The notes: generated from the sequence alone by a model not told the origin. A DNA stretch of 64,000 nucleotides from Sphingobium arseniciresistens (GCA_029167225.1 JARFNK010000003.1:248001-312000), one strand, 5' to 3'. Counted from the stretch's first letter, positions 46,217 through 54,939 are shown. Translations and numbers: made by a program.

Positions 46217-46344
46217 CCCCGGAAGAACAGAAGCAGGTCCAGGCGCGCCAGCGCTCGCGCTCCATCGTGACCGGGCTGCTGCTCGGCGCGCTCGTCATCC
46301 TTTTCTATGCGATCGCGATCGCGAAGATCAGCGGGGGCGGCTGA
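46213..46344 (+). CDS. Small single-pass membrane protein in the oxidase operon
   Basis: A 43-residue product, [20 protein letters not shown] followed by a hydrophobic helix (about 20-37) and a short KISGGG tail. It overlaps ctaB at its start (ATGA) and ctaG at its end by one base, so it is coupled to both. Small proteins in this position (sometimes called CoxF-like) occur in many alphaproteobacterial oxidase operons. The function is probably in oxidase assembly or stability, but not shown. Confidence 0.75.
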   Translation: MTPEEQKQVQARQRSRSIVTGLLLGALVILFYAIAIAKISGGG

Positions 46345-46913
46345 TGGCGACCCTGCCCGTCGACACTGTCGCGGCGCGCAACCGCCGCAGCCTCATCGCC
46401 GCGCTGTCACTGGCCGCCGGCATGCTGGCCCTCGGCTTTGCGTCCGTCCCGCTCTATCGGATCTTCTGCCAGGTCACGGGCTTCGGCGGCACGACCCAGC
46501 GCGCGGACGCCGCCGCGCAGGTGAAGGTCGCCACCGGCCACACCCTGTCGATCCGCTTCGATTCGAACATCGCCCCGGGGATGCCGTGGCAGTTCCGCCC
46601 GGAACAGCACACGCAGACGGTGACGATCGGCGCCCGCAACATGGCGATCTTCATCGCGAAGAACCTGTCTGACAAGCCGGTGACGGGCACCGCCGCATTC
46701 AACGTGACACCGCTGCAGGCCGGCGCCTATTTCACCAAGATCCAGTGTTTCTGCTTCACCGAGCAGACCCTCCAGCCAGGGCAGGAGGTGCGGATGCCGG
46801 TGATCTATTATGTGGACCCCAAGATTCTGAACGATGCCGACAACAAGGACGTTCAGCAGATTACCCTGAGCTACACCTTCTATCCGGTTGAGAAGGGCAA
46901 GAAGGCGGGCTAA
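46344..46913 (+). CDS. ctaG: Cytochrome c oxidase assembly protein CtaG (Cox11)
   Basis: Inserts copper into the CuB site of subunit I. The 189-residue protein has one N-terminal membrane helix (about 16-38), the [20 protein letters not shown] motif with a redox Cys, and the copper-binding CFCF pair in [23 protein letters not shown]. It starts at 46344 where the small upstream gene ends (TGATG overlap). It is placed between ctaB and ctaE, as expected. Confidence 0.95.
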   Translation: MATLPVDTVAARNRRSLIAALSLAAGMLALGFASVPLYRIFCQVTGFGGTTQRADAAAQVKVATGHTLSIRFDSNIAPGMPWQFRPEQHTQTVTIGARNMAIFIAKNLSDKPVTGTAAFNVTPLQAGAYFTKIQCFCFTEQTLQPGQEVRMPVIYYVDPKILNDADNKDVQQITLSYTFYPVEKGKKAG

Positions 46914-46960
46914 GGACCGGAAAACGACATAAAGCGATACGCGAAGAGGGAAGACGAGAC

Positions 46961-47791
46961 ATGGCAGGCGCCAAGAACCACGACTATCATATTCTTCCGC
47001 CCAGCTTCTGGCCCCTCATGGGTTCGATCTCGGCTTTTGTGATGGCCATCGGCGCGGTCACATGGATGCACCCGGACGCCATGGGCGCCTGGGGCGGCAC
47101 CATCTTCCTGCTCGGCCTTGCCGGCGTGCTTTCCACCATGTTCTTCTGGTGGACGGACGTGATCCGCGAAGCCCATGCCGGCGATCATACCCCGGTGGTG
47201 CAGCTTCACCTGCGCTACGGCATGATCCTGTTCATCGCTTCGGAAGTGATGTTCTTCGTGGGCTGGTTCTGGGCCTTCTTCGATTTCTCGCTCTTCCCCT
47301 CGGCGCTCGCGCCGATCGAGGGCGCGTTCCCGTCAAAGGGTATCGAGGTGATGAACGCGTTCGAGCTGCCGCTGCTCAACACGCTGATCCTGCTCTGCTC
47401 TGGCACCACAGTCACCTGGGCGCACCATGCGCTGATTCATGGCGATCGCGAGGGCCTCAAGAAGGGCCTGTGGTGCACCATCATCCTGGGCCTAGTCTTC
47501 TCGTCGATCCAGGCCTATGAATATATGCACGCGCCGTTCCCCTTCGGTGGCAGCCCCTATAGCTCGGGCTTCTACATGGCGACCGGCTTCCACGGCTTCC
47601 ACGTCATCATCGGCACGATCTTCCTGATCGTGAACCTGGTGCGCGCCTATAAGGGCGACTTCACCCCCCGCCAGCATTTCGGCTTCGAGGCCGCTGCCTG
47701 GTACTGGCACTTCGTCGACGTGGTGTGGCTGTTCCTGTTCGCTACCATCTATGTCTGGGGTGGCTGGGGCGCGCCGATCCACGGCGGCTGA
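46961..47791 (+). CDS. ctaE: Cytochrome c oxidase subunit III
   Basis: A 276-residue membrane subunit with seven helices that stabilises the oxidase and supports proton uptake. The N-terminal [20 protein letters not shown] and later [38 protein letters not shown] and [24 protein letters not shown] are diagnostic. It lies 47 bases after ctaG and is followed by DUF3291, DUF983 and SURF1 genes in the same direction. Confidence 0.96.
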   Translation: MAGAKNHDYHILPPSFWPLMGSISAFVMAIGAVTWMHPDAMGAWGGTIFLLGLAGVLSTMFFWWTDVIREAHAGDHTPVVQLHLRYGMILFIASEVMFFVGWFWAFFDFSLFPSALAPIEGAFPSKGIEVMNAFELPLLNTLILLCSGTTVTWAHHALIHGDREGLKKGLWCTIILGLVFSSIQAYEYMHAPFPFGGSPYSSGFYMATGFHGFHVIIGTIFLIVNLVRAYKGDFTPRQHFGFEAAAWYWHFVDVVWLFLFATIYVWGGWGAPIHGG

Positions 47792-47807
47792 GGCAGAACG
47801 CAACATC

Positions 47808-48335
47808 ATGACCGGGCCGGGCGATCCGCGCGCAAGCGACTGGCACCTGGCCCAGATCAACATCGGCAGACTGGTGGCGCCGCGCGGAGATATCCGCGTG
47901 GCGCCATTTTTCGATGCGCTCGACCGGATCAATGCGCTGGCGGAAAGCGCGCCGGGCTTCGTCTGGCGCCTGAAGGACGAAGGCGGCAACGCCACCGGCG
48001 TCCGCATGTCGCCAGACCCGCTGCTCATTCCCAACATGTCGGTGTGGATCGACGCGGAATCGCTGTTCGATTTCGTCTATCGCAGTGCCCACACGCCCGT
48101 CATGGCGCGGCGGCGCGACTATTTCGAGCGCTATGAGGGCGCCTATCAGGCGCTGTGGTGGATCCCCGCCGGCACCATTCCAAGCGTGAATGACGGCCTG
48201 TCGCGGCTCTGGCTGCTCGATCGTTACGGGCCGGGCGAGGACGCCTTCACCTTCAAGCGCCGCTTCCCAAGGCCGGGTCTCTCCGGTCCGCCCGCAGACC
48301 TGCGCCCCGATCCATGGTGCGTCGGCAATGCCTGA
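47808..48335 (+). CDS. DUF3291-family protein
   Basis: A 175-residue soluble protein starting MTGPGDPRASDWHLAQINIG, with RLVAPRGDIRVAPFFDALDRINALAESAPGFVWRLKDE and WWIPAGTIPSVNDGLSRLWLLDRYGP. It matches the DUF3291 pattern, a dimeric alpha/beta-barrel-like fold of unknown function, possibly a small monooxygenase-like protein. It begins 17 bases after ctaE and its 3' end overlaps the DUF983 gene by 8 bases. Confidence 0.8.
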   Translation: MTGPGDPRASDWHLAQINIGRLVAPRGDIRVAPFFDALDRINALAESAPGFVWRLKDEGGNATGVRMSPDPLLIPNMSVWIDAESLFDFVYRSAHTPVMARRRDYFERYEGAYQALWWIPAGTIPSVNDGLSRLWLLDRYGPGEDAFTFKRRFPRPGLSGPPADLRPDPWCVGNA

Positions 48336-48777
48336 CATGCCCCCGGCCGATGGCGCTCAAGCCGGCGTCCCCCCCGCGCCGCTCGCCATCGCCGCGCTGC
48401 GCGGGGCCTGCCCGCGCTGCAACGCGCCGACGCTCTTCGCCTCGAGCGTGCGCTTCGCCGAACGGTGCCGCGCCTGCGGGCTCGACTATGGGCAGTTCAA
48501 TGTCGGCGATGGGCCGGCGGCCTTCCTGACGCTGATCGTCGGCGCGCTGGTCGTCACGCTGGCGCTGGTGCTGGAACTGAAAGTGCATCCGCCCTTCTGG
48601 GTCCACATCCTACTCTGGGTGCCGTTTACCGTCGCCGCGGTCGTCGGCCTGCTGCGGCTGGCGAAGGGCGCGCTGCTGATCCTGGAATATCGCAACAAGG
48701 CGCGGGAGGGTTCGCTCGTCGCGCCTGCTACGCCCGCCGCCGATCCTGCCGCTCTCGCCAATCCAAGAGTGCCCTGA
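48328..48777 (+). CDS. DUF983-family membrane protein with zinc-ribbon motif
   Basis: A 149-residue protein. Two CxxC pairs, CPRCNAPTLF and CRACGLDYG, suggest a small zinc site, followed by two hydrophobic helices (about 68-92 and 97-118). DUF983 genes are regularly found between oxidase subunit III and SURF1 in alphaproteobacteria, so a role in oxidase assembly is likely but unproven. The coding region overlaps the upstream gene by 8 bases and the SURF1 start by one. Confidence 0.88.
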   Translation: MPDMPPADGAQAGVPPAPLAIAALRGACPRCNAPTLFASSVRFAERCRACGLDYGQFNVGDGPAAFLTLIVGALVVTLALVLELKVHPPFWVHILLWVPFTVAAVVGLLRLAKGALLILEYRNKAREGSLVAPATPAADPAALANPRVP

Positions 48778-49421
48778 TGATGACCCGCCGCCTGCCCCTG
48801 ATCGCCACCATCGTCGTGCTGGCCGCCGTCGCCACGATGATCGGCCTTGGCGTCTGGCAGCTGCAGCGCCATGCCGAAAAGACCGCCGTGCTGGCCGAAC
48901 TGCGCGCTAATCCCGGCCGGCCGTCCACCAGCTTCCCCCACTTCGGCCCCGTCGATCCCGCGCTGCTGTTCCGCCGGTCCTCGCTCCACTGCCTGCGCGT
49001 GGTCGGCTGGCGCGAGGAAGCGGGCAGGGCGGCGGATGGCTCCACCGGCTACCGCGCCATCGCCGATTGCGCGACCGGGGCGGAGGGGCCGGGCGCGCTG
49101 GTGACGGTCGGCGTGGCGCCGCGTCCCGGTGTGAAGCCGGCATGGACGGGCGGGCAGGTGGAAGGCTGGATTTCCGAAGAGCCCGACCATCGCTCGCTCC
49201 TCTCGCGCATGGGCGGCAAGGCGATGCCGCTGCGCCCCATGCTCATCGCCCGCACGCCGGCCGCCGGCCTGAAGGCCGCCGCGCCGCCCAGCCCGGACGA
49301 CGTGCCCAACAACCACCTCGCCTATGCCGTGCAATGGTTCTTCTTCGCCGCCGTCGCCCTGGTGATCTACGCCCTCGCCCTGCGCAAGCGCTGGCTGGAG
49401 GGGGATGTGGGGAAGAGGTGA
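48777..49421 (+). CDS. SURF1-family cytochrome oxidase assembly protein
   Basis: A 214-residue SURF1/Shy1-like protein with two membrane helices, one at each end (about 7-26 and 183-203), and a periplasmic domain between. The start MMTRRLPLIATIVVLAAVATMIGLGVWQLQR and the end NNHLAYAVQWFFFAAVALVIYALALRKRW are diagnostic. It helps deliver heme a to the oxidase. An ATG three bases further on is an alternative start. Confidence 0.92.
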   Translation: MMTRRLPLIATIVVLAAVATMIGLGVWQLQRHAEKTAVLAELRANPGRPSTSFPHFGPVDPALLFRRSSLHCLRVVGWREEAGRAADGSTGYRAIADCATGAEGPGALVTVGVAPRPGVKPAWTGGQVEGWISEEPDHRSLLSRMGGKAMPLRPMLIARTPAAGLKAAAPPSPDDVPNNHLAYAVQWFFFAAVALVIYALALRKRWLEGDVGKR

Positions 49422-49518
49422 GGTTTCCGCCTTCGCTGGATGACGGATTTGGGCGGATAGCGGACATTCGGCTATTGCAGCCATTTAGGCCAAAGTGGTC
49501 TATCCAGTCGGTCAGCTG

Positions 49519-50241
49519 CTAAAAGATCATGTCACCGAAGGCTTCCTCGAATTCTTTCAAGGAGCAATAGCGTATGTTCCACAGTGCTTCATCGCCAAAT
49601 AAGCGAGCCATGTATGTCGAAGCCACCAAGCCCCGATACATATAATTCCAGAGATCGTGTTGATGATCTGAATGCAAGGGACTTTCGAGCATCCCCGCTA
49701 ACAAATATCGTGGCGGATCTGTCATGCACATATCTAGAATGGACTCACCGTTACCATGAACGAAGCCGGAATATCCTTTATAAATTATTCGGCCTGCAGC
49801 AATCATGGATGACGGATCGTCACCGGAATGCTTCGCAACATAAGCCCTGATGTGTTTCCGGGGAACTTGTCCGCGATTCGCGCTCGTTTCTTCCCTCTCG
49901 TCTATCCAATGATATTCGAGATATTTTTTGTGATGGTCCGTCATATCGCCATTGGCGACCGCCAATGTGATAAACAGTATCTCTTCTTCGAAATCGTCAA
50001 GTGTGCGTTGAATGACACCCATTTCTTGCAAAAAGCCGCTGACAAGAAGCAATCGAAGGCTGTGGAGTCCGCTTATCAGTCGAGCGAACTTTTGTAGCAT
50101 GGCCTGCTGTGGCGTTTGCTCGACATACCGTAAAATGAACCCGTCTTTGTAGCCCTCCTTGACTGGCGGTGGGACTTGCTCCTCCAGACGTCGAAAAGCT
50201 TCTTCTAGCTCTGCCACGACGCGATCAAAGACATCATCCAT
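49519..50241 (-). CDS. Unidentified protein, possibly DUF5677-like, in an inserted segment
   Basis: A 240-residue, mostly helical soluble protein transcribed against the oxidase cluster. It is less GC-biased at third positions than its neighbours (codons such as AAA, TAT, ATA and AAT are frequent), which suggests acquisition. No motif is certain; the GYSGFVHGNGES segment and helical pattern remind of the DUF5677 group, some of whose relatives are linked to defence or toxin-type genes. It sits between SURF1 and thrC, which are usually adjacent in related genomes. Confidence 0.7.
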   Translation of the reverse strand: MDDVFDRVVAELEEAFRRLEEQVPPPVKEGYKDGFILRYVEQTPQQAMLQKFARLISGLHSLRLLLVSGFLQEMGVIQRTLDDFEEEILFITLAVANGDMTDHHKKYLEYHWIDEREETSANRGQVPRKHIRAYVAKHSGDDPSSMIAAGRIIYKGYSGFVHGNGESILDMCMTDPPRYLLAGMLESPLHSDHQHDLWNYMYRGLVASTYMARLFGDEALWNIRYCSLKEFEEAFGDMIF

Positions 50242-50602
50242 GATTTACCCCACTCCCGCGACGCCTAGTTCCCCTTCGGACCGTATATCCGCCACAGGAT
50301 TTTGGGGGAGCCGCATGGCCAGTCTAATTCTGCCGCAGCGATGTCCGCAATCGGCAACGGCGTGAAGAGACTGGAAAGACCGAAAATGGTCGCTTCCTGC
50401 GATCCTCTCTTGCAAGGCAAGGAGAGAGCCGAAGGCCTGCGCCTTCGATAGGGTGATCCCCTCCACCGCGTTTGGCGGTCCCCATTCCCTTGCAGGGGAG
50501 AATATTCGCTTCGGTGGTTGCCCTATCGTCGCCCCGGCAAAAATCCCTTTTCGCGCCTTATCCATTGCCGTTTGCGCCTGTCGCCGCTAGGGCCGCTCGA
50601 TC
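50242..50602. other. Noncoding segment rich in imperfect hairpins upstream of thrC
   Basis: No convincing gene was found. Dyads include CTCTCTTGC and GCAAGGAGAG (one bulge) near 50403-50426, CGAAGG/CCTTCG near 50430-50450, ACCGC/GCGGT near 50465-50479, and an approximate dyad around ATTCCCTTGCAGGGGAGAAT near 50484-50503. Such compact dyads resemble intergenic repeat remnants. The thrC promoter is presumably in the last 80 bases. Confidence 0.4.
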
Positions 50603-52003
50603 ATGCAATATGTGAGCACCAGGGGGAGCGCACCGGCGCTCGGGTTCGAGGATGTGACGCTGGCTGGGCTGGCGTCCGATGGCGGGCTGTATCTGCCCGC
50701 CGTGTGGCCCGCCATGAGCTATGCGGAAATCGGCACGCTCGCCGGTCTTTCCTATGTCGAAACCGCCGTTCGGGTGATGGCGCCCTTCGTCGCGGGCAGC
50801 CTGTCCGAGGAGGAACTGCGCGAGCTGTGCACCGCCGCCTACGGCCGGTTTAGCCATGATGCGGTGACGCCGCTGGTACAGCTCGACCATCGCAACTGGC
50901 TGCTGGAGCTGTTCCACGGCCCGACCCTGGCGTTCAAGGATGTGGCGCTGCAGCTGCTCGGCCAGCTGTTCGAGCGCTTCCTCTCGCGCCGTGACGATCA
51001 CCTGACCATCGTCGGCGCGACCTCCGGCGACACCGGATCGGCCGCGATCGACGCGGTGGCGGGGCGCGAGAAGATCGACATCTTCATGCTGCATCCCGAT
51101 GGCCGAGTCTCCGACGTGCAGCGCCGCCAGATGACAACGGTGCGCTCGCCCAATGTCTACAACATCGCCATCGAGGGCAGCTTTGACGACGCGCAGGCGC
51201 TGGTGAAGGCGATGTTCAACGATCCCGCCTTCTCGACGAGGTTCAACCTGTCGGCGGTGAACTCGATCAACTGGGCGCGGCTGATGGCGCAGGTGGTCTA
51301 TTATTTCTACGCCGCCGTGCGCCTTGGCGCGCCGGACCGGCCGATCGCCTTCTCCGTGCCCACCGGCAATTTCGGCGACGTGTTCGCCGGCTATGTCGCC
51401 GCGCGCATGGGGCTGCCGGTCGCCAAGCTGATCGTCGCCACCAACGTCAACGACATCCTGCACCGCGCGCTGTCGCAGGGCGACTATAGCCAGGGTACGG
51501 TCGTGCCGACCGCGACGCCCAGCATGGACATCCAGGTCAGCTCCAATTTCGAGCGGCTGCTGTTCGACGCCGGTGGCCGTGATGGCCTTGCACTCGCCGA
51601 GCAGATGCGCGGTTTCGAGGCAAGCAAGGCCATGCGCCTGACCAATGCGCAGCGCGAAGGCGCCGCCGACCTGTTCACCTCGACCCGCATCGATGGCGAG
51701 GGCATGGGGAAGGCGATGCGCTGGGCGCTCGATGCCGCAGGCCAGGTGATCGATCCGCATACCGCCATCGGCCTTGCCGCCGCGCGGGAGGCGGAGATCG
51801 GCGTCGGGATTCCGGTGGTCACGCTGGCGACAGCGCACCCTGCCAAGTTCCGCGACGCGGTGGAACGCGCCACCGGCACGCGCCCGGCGCTGCCTTCCCG
51901 CATGGGCGACCTGTTCGCCCGCGAGGAAGCCTATGCCAAGCTGCCCGCGACCTTCGAGGCGATCACCGCCTATGTCGCGGAGCGGGCCACGCCAAGGGCA
52001 TAG
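50603..52003 (+). CDS. thrC: Threonine synthase
   Basis: Makes threonine from O-phosphohomoserine. The 466-residue PLP enzyme of the long bacterial type starts MQYVSTRGSAPALGFEDVTL and has the PLP-binding Lys in HGPTLAFKDVALQLLGQLF, then TSGDTGSAAI and FSVPTGNFGDVFAGYVAARMG. Its partner homoserine dehydrogenase lies at 397-1707. It starts 27 bases after a CGCCGCTAG-type tail of the noncoding stretch and is followed by the methyltransferase gene. Confidence 0.96.
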   Translation: MQYVSTRGSAPALGFEDVTLAGLASDGGLYLPAVWPAMSYAEIGTLAGLSYVETAVRVMAPFVAGSLSEEELRELCTAAYGRFSHDAVTPLVQLDHRNWLLELFHGPTLAFKDVALQLLGQLFERFLSRRDDHLTIVGATSGDTGSAAIDAVAGREKIDIFMLHPDGRVSDVQRRQMTTVRSPNVYNIAIEGSFDDAQALVKAMFNDPAFSTRFNLSAVNSINWARLMAQVVYYFYAAVRLGAPDRPIAFSVPTGNFGDVFAGYVAARMGLPVAKLIVATNVNDILHRALSQGDYSQGTVVPTATPSMDIQVSSNFERLLFDAGGRDGLALAEQMRGFEASKAMRLTNAQREGAADLFTSTRIDGEGMGKAMRWALDAAGQVIDPHTAIGLAAAREAEIGVGIPVVTLATAHPAKFRDAVERATGTRPALPSRMGDLFAREEAYAKLPATFEAITAYVAERATPRA

Positions 52004-52069
52004 GCCGTCTGCCGCCGGTCCCCTATGATGGGCGGGCCGATCGGCGGATCATGGCGAACGGAGGTTGCT

Positions 52070-52939
52070 TTGAAGCTCGATACTCTCATCGGCGAGCCCT
52101 GGCCCGACTATGGGCTGGTGGACAGCGGCAATGGGCGCAAGCTGGAGCGCTATGGCAGCTATCGCTTCATCCGCCCGGAGCCGCAGGCGATGTGGGCGCC
52201 GGCGACCGAAGACTGGAGCGCTGACGGCGAGTTCATCCCCGGTTCCGACGAGGATGGCGGCGGCCGCTGGTATTATGATCGCCCGGTGCCGCGCGACGGC
52301 TGGCCGCTGGCGTGGAACGATGTGCGCTTCCAGGCGAGCTGCACGCCGTTCCGCCATCTGGGCTTCTTCCCCGACATGGCGCCCGTCTGGAGCTGGATGC
52401 GGGAGAAGGTGGCTGACAAGCCCGACGCGCAGGTGATGAACCTGTTCGGCTATACCGGCGTCGGCACGCTCGCAATGGCGTCTGCGGGCACGCAGATGGT
52501 GCATGTCGATGCGTCGAAGAAGTCGGTGGCTGCCGGGCGTGTCAATGCCGAGCTTTCGGGGCTTGCCGACAAGCCGATCCGCTGGATCGTCGACGATGCG
52601 GCGAAGTTCACCGCGCGCGAGGTAAGGCGCGGTCGCCGCTATGACGGCATCCTGCTCGATCCCCCAAAATATGGCCGTGGCCCCGATGGCGAGGTCTGGC
52701 GGCTGGAGGAAGACCTTCCCCGGTTGATCGCCGATTGCCGTGCGTTGCTGGACGCTGACAGCCGCTTCCTGTTTCTTACCGTCTATGCGGTGCGAATGTC
52801 GGCGCTTGCGATCGGCGAGCTGTTGGCGCAGGCCTTTGCCGATCTTCCCGGCACGGTCGAGGCAGGCGAACTGGCCGTGCGGGAGGAAGCGCGCGGGCTG
52901 CTGCTCCCCACCGCGATCTGGGCGCGATGGTCGCGCTGA
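52070..52939 (+). CDS. RlmI-like class I SAM-dependent methyltransferase
   Basis: A 289-residue methyltransferase. Motif I is NLFGYTGVGTLAMASAGT, followed by VHVDASKKSV and the catalytic-type motif DPPKYGRGPDGEVW, resembling rRNA cytosine or guanine methyltransferases of the RlmI/RlmK group; the PUA domain is absent. The TTG at 52070 is taken as the start because GGAGG lies 5 bases upstream and the family start is MKLDTLIGEPWPDYGLV. An ATG at 52025 is in frame but lacks such a site. Confidence 0.85.
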   Translation: MKLDTLIGEPWPDYGLVDSGNGRKLERYGSYRFIRPEPQAMWAPATEDWSADGEFIPGSDEDGGGRWYYDRPVPRDGWPLAWNDVRFQASCTPFRHLGFFPDMAPVWSWMREKVADKPDAQVMNLFGYTGVGTLAMASAGTQMVHVDASKKSVAAGRVNAELSGLADKPIRWIVDDAAKFTAREVRRGRRYDGILLDPPKYGRGPDGEVWRLEEDLPRLIADCRALLDADSRFLFLTVYAVRMSALAIGELLAQAFADLPGTVEAGELAVREEARGLLLPTAIWARWSR

Positions 52940-52958
52940 TCATGTGCGGTGGAGGCGC

Positions 52959-53072
52959 TCAGTCCCGATGCGAGAGCGAATCCGTGATGCTGACCCCGGC
53001 GAGTACGGCGGCAAAGGCAGACATGCCGACAATGACCAGAAGCGGATAATAGTGGCCGAAGAAACCCAGCAT
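52959..53072 (-). CDS. Small single-pass membrane protein
   Basis: A 37-residue frame starting MLGFFGHYYPLLVIVGMSAF with one hydrophobic helix (about 8-27) and a polar tail ending SHRD. Codon use is normal. It lies just downstream of ccmB on the same strand. It is shorter than, and not clearly like, CcmD. AGGA lies about 9 bases before the ATG. The function is unknown. Confidence 0.5.
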   Translation of the reverse strand: MLGFFGHYYPLLVIVGMSAFAAVLAGVSITDSLSHRD

Positions 53073-53168
53073 GGCAGGAGTCCTGTCCCTGTCGGCCGTC
53101 GAGACTGGCGACCGTTCCGACAGCGCTGATGCCCCTTCGTGGCACCCCGGCGTAATACGCAGAGTTCC

Positions 53169-53816
53169 CTATTCGCGGCCCGCGCGGATGGCGGCGCCCG
53201 CCGCAAAGGGTGCGATGGCGACCAGCAGCAGCGACGAGGCCGCAAGGAATTTGAGCGCGGCGCCGCTGCCCGGCCCGAGCGATCCGGCGCCGAAAATGAG
53301 CAACGGCACGGCGAGCGGCAAAGCGAGCAGCCCGGCGAGCGCGCCGCTGGAGCGTAGCCCCGCCGTCAGCGCGCTTACCATCAGGCCGAGCGCGGCAAGG
53401 GCCGGGGTGCCGATGGCAAGGCTGGTTTCGACAAGCAGGATGGTGTCGCTGTCCAGCTTCAGCAGCGCCGCGGCGGGCAGCGCGGCGATCATGAGCGCCG
53501 GGCCGAAGCCCAGCCAGTGCGCGATCAGGATGGCGAGTGCGATGAACTCCTCGCCGATGCCGCGCAGCGCCAGTTGATCGAGGATGCCGGCCATGCGGTC
53601 CGGCGCGACGAGCCGGTCCACGGGCAGCAACGCGGCCAGCAGCGCGGCGATCCACAGCATGCCGCCGCCGGCCCGCGCGAGCAGCGTCGCGTCCGGCCCG
53701 ACCGCGAAGGGAAAGAGCGCCGCGACCAGCAGCAGGAAGGCGACCGGCAGCCACAGCCCGCCCGATCGCCAGGACTGGCTGAGGTTGCGCGCGACCAGCC
53801 GGGTGAGGATGCTCAT
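53169..53816 (-). CDS. ccmB: Heme exporter membrane subunit CcmB
   Basis: A 215-residue membrane protein with six helices, starting MSILTRLVARNLSQSWRSGG. With CcmA it powers release of heme-loaded CcmE in cytochrome c maturation. Segments such as DRLVAPDRMAGILDQLALRG and SLAIGTPALAALGLMVSALTAGLRSSGALAGLLALPLAVPLLIFG match the family. Its start overlaps the ccmA stop by four bases. ccmC, ccmD and ccmE are not next to it. Confidence 0.93.
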   Translation of the reverse strand: MSILTRLVARNLSQSWRSGGLWLPVAFLLLVAALFPFAVGPDATLLARAGGGMLWIAALLAALLPVDRLVAPDRMAGILDQLALRGIGEEFIALAILIAHWLGFGPALMIAALPAAALLKLDSDTILLVETSLAIGTPALAALGLMVSALTAGLRSSGALAGLLALPLAVPLLIFGAGSLGPGSGAALKFLAASSLLLVAIAPFAAGAAIRAGRE

Positions 53817-54427
53817 GCCTCCTCCCCCATGTCTTCTGTGGGACGAAGCGTGGCCAGGTCGATATCGACCGCCGGCACGAAGGGCAGCGGCTGGTGCGAG
53901 GCGGCCAGGATGATGCCGCCGCCGGCCAGGTGCCGGGTCATCAACTCGCCCAGCATACCGATACCCTGTGTGTCGAGCCCGTTGGCCGGCTCGTCCAGCA
54001 GCCAGATCGGCGCGTCGCTGGCCAGCACGCGCGCGAGCACCGCCCGCTTGCGCTGGCCGGTGGAGAGCATCCGCACCGGAATATCGGCAAGGGCGGAGAG
54101 GCCCGTCGCCTGGAGCGCGGCGCGGGCACCCGCCTCGCCCGAACCGTCCAGCCCGGCCCAGAAGGTGAGCGCCCGCACCAGCGGCAGGTCGAGATCCAGC
54201 GCCAGCGCTTCGTCCGCCAGCGCCATCGCGCCGCTGCGGTCGACGGTGCCGGCAAAGACCGGCAGCAGGCCTGCGATGGCGCGGATCAGGCTGGACTTGC
54301 CGGTGCCGTTGGGGCCACGCAGCAACCCTGCCTCGCCGGCCTTCAGGCGCAGGTCGACACCGGAGAACAGCATTCGCCCGCCACGGATGACGCTGAGCCG
54401 CGATAATGACAGCATGGCACCGCTCAT
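53813..54427 (-). CDS. ccmA: Heme exporter ATP-binding protein CcmA
   Basis: The 204-residue ABC ATPase of the cytochrome c maturation exporter. It has Walker A LLRGPNGTGKSSLIRAIAGL, a signature-type LSTGQRKRAVLARVLASD, and Walker B IWLLDEPANGLDTQG. The start is MSGAMLSLSRLSV; an ATG twelve bases later is possible. It overlaps both neighbours by four bases (zincin upstream, ccmB downstream), so the three genes are coupled. Confidence 0.94.
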   Translation of the reverse strand: MSGAMLSLSRLSVIRGGRMLFSGVDLRLKAGEAGLLRGPNGTGKSSLIRAIAGLLPVFAGTVDRSGAMALADEALALDLDLPLVRALTFWAGLDGSGEAGARAALQATGLSALADIPVRMLSTGQRKRAVLARVLASDAPIWLLDEPANGLDTQGIGMLGELMTRHLAGGGIILAASHQPLPFVPAVDIDLATLRPTEDMGEEA

Positions 54428-54831
54428 GCCGCGACCATATCCTCCAGCGCGTGCATGTCGTCGTCGGACAGGCCGAAATGATGGCCGACCTCATGGATCA
54501 CCACATGCGCGATCAGCGCCTCCAGCGACACGCCGGTCTCAACCCATTCATCCAGCAGCGGGCGGCGATAGAGGTGGATCGTCGGCGGCAGGTCTCCGGT
54601 CTGTGCCTCCTGCGCGATGGAACGGCCGGAATAGAGGCCGGTCAGCGCGAAGGGATCGTCCAGTCCCATCTCTGCCAACACGTCATCCGTCGCGAAATCC
54701 TCGACGAACAGGATGACATTGCCCAGATGAACGCCGAAGGGTTCCGGCAGGCGGGACAATGTCTCAAGCGCAAGCGCTTCAAGCCGGGCTGCGTCGGGCG
54801 CGAATTGCTGCGATTGACCATGCTCTGCCAT
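54424..54831 (-). CDS. Zincin-like metallopeptidase-family protein
   Basis: A 135-residue protein of the small zincin group. The zinc motif HEVGHHFGLSDDDMHALEDM (HExxH with a downstream His/Asp) is near the C-terminus, preceded by VETGVSLEALIAHVVI. The N-terminus is helical (LEALALETLSRLPEPFGVHLGNVILFVEDF). Proteolytic activity is not proven for this family. It is the first gene of a coupled zincin-ccmA-ccmB unit. Confidence 0.88.
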   Translation of the reverse strand: MAEHGQSQQFAPDAARLEALALETLSRLPEPFGVHLGNVILFVEDFATDDVLAEMGLDDPFALTGLYSGRSIAQEAQTGDLPPTIHLYRRPLLDEWVETGVSLEALIAHVVIHEVGHHFGLSDDDMHALEDMVAA

Positions 54832-54939
54832 CGCTGCGACATAGGGCAAGCATGGCGGAGAGGCCAGTGCCTTGCAGGCGCCCTGCTCGGATATGATGGC
54901 CTGCGGATATCTGGCCACGCATTTTTGGAAGGACTGTGA

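Noticed and set aside
52959-53072. Assignment of the 37-residue protein as CcmD
   Set aside because: It is shorter than typical CcmD, lies after ccmB without ccmC, and shares no clear motif; reported only as a small membrane protein.
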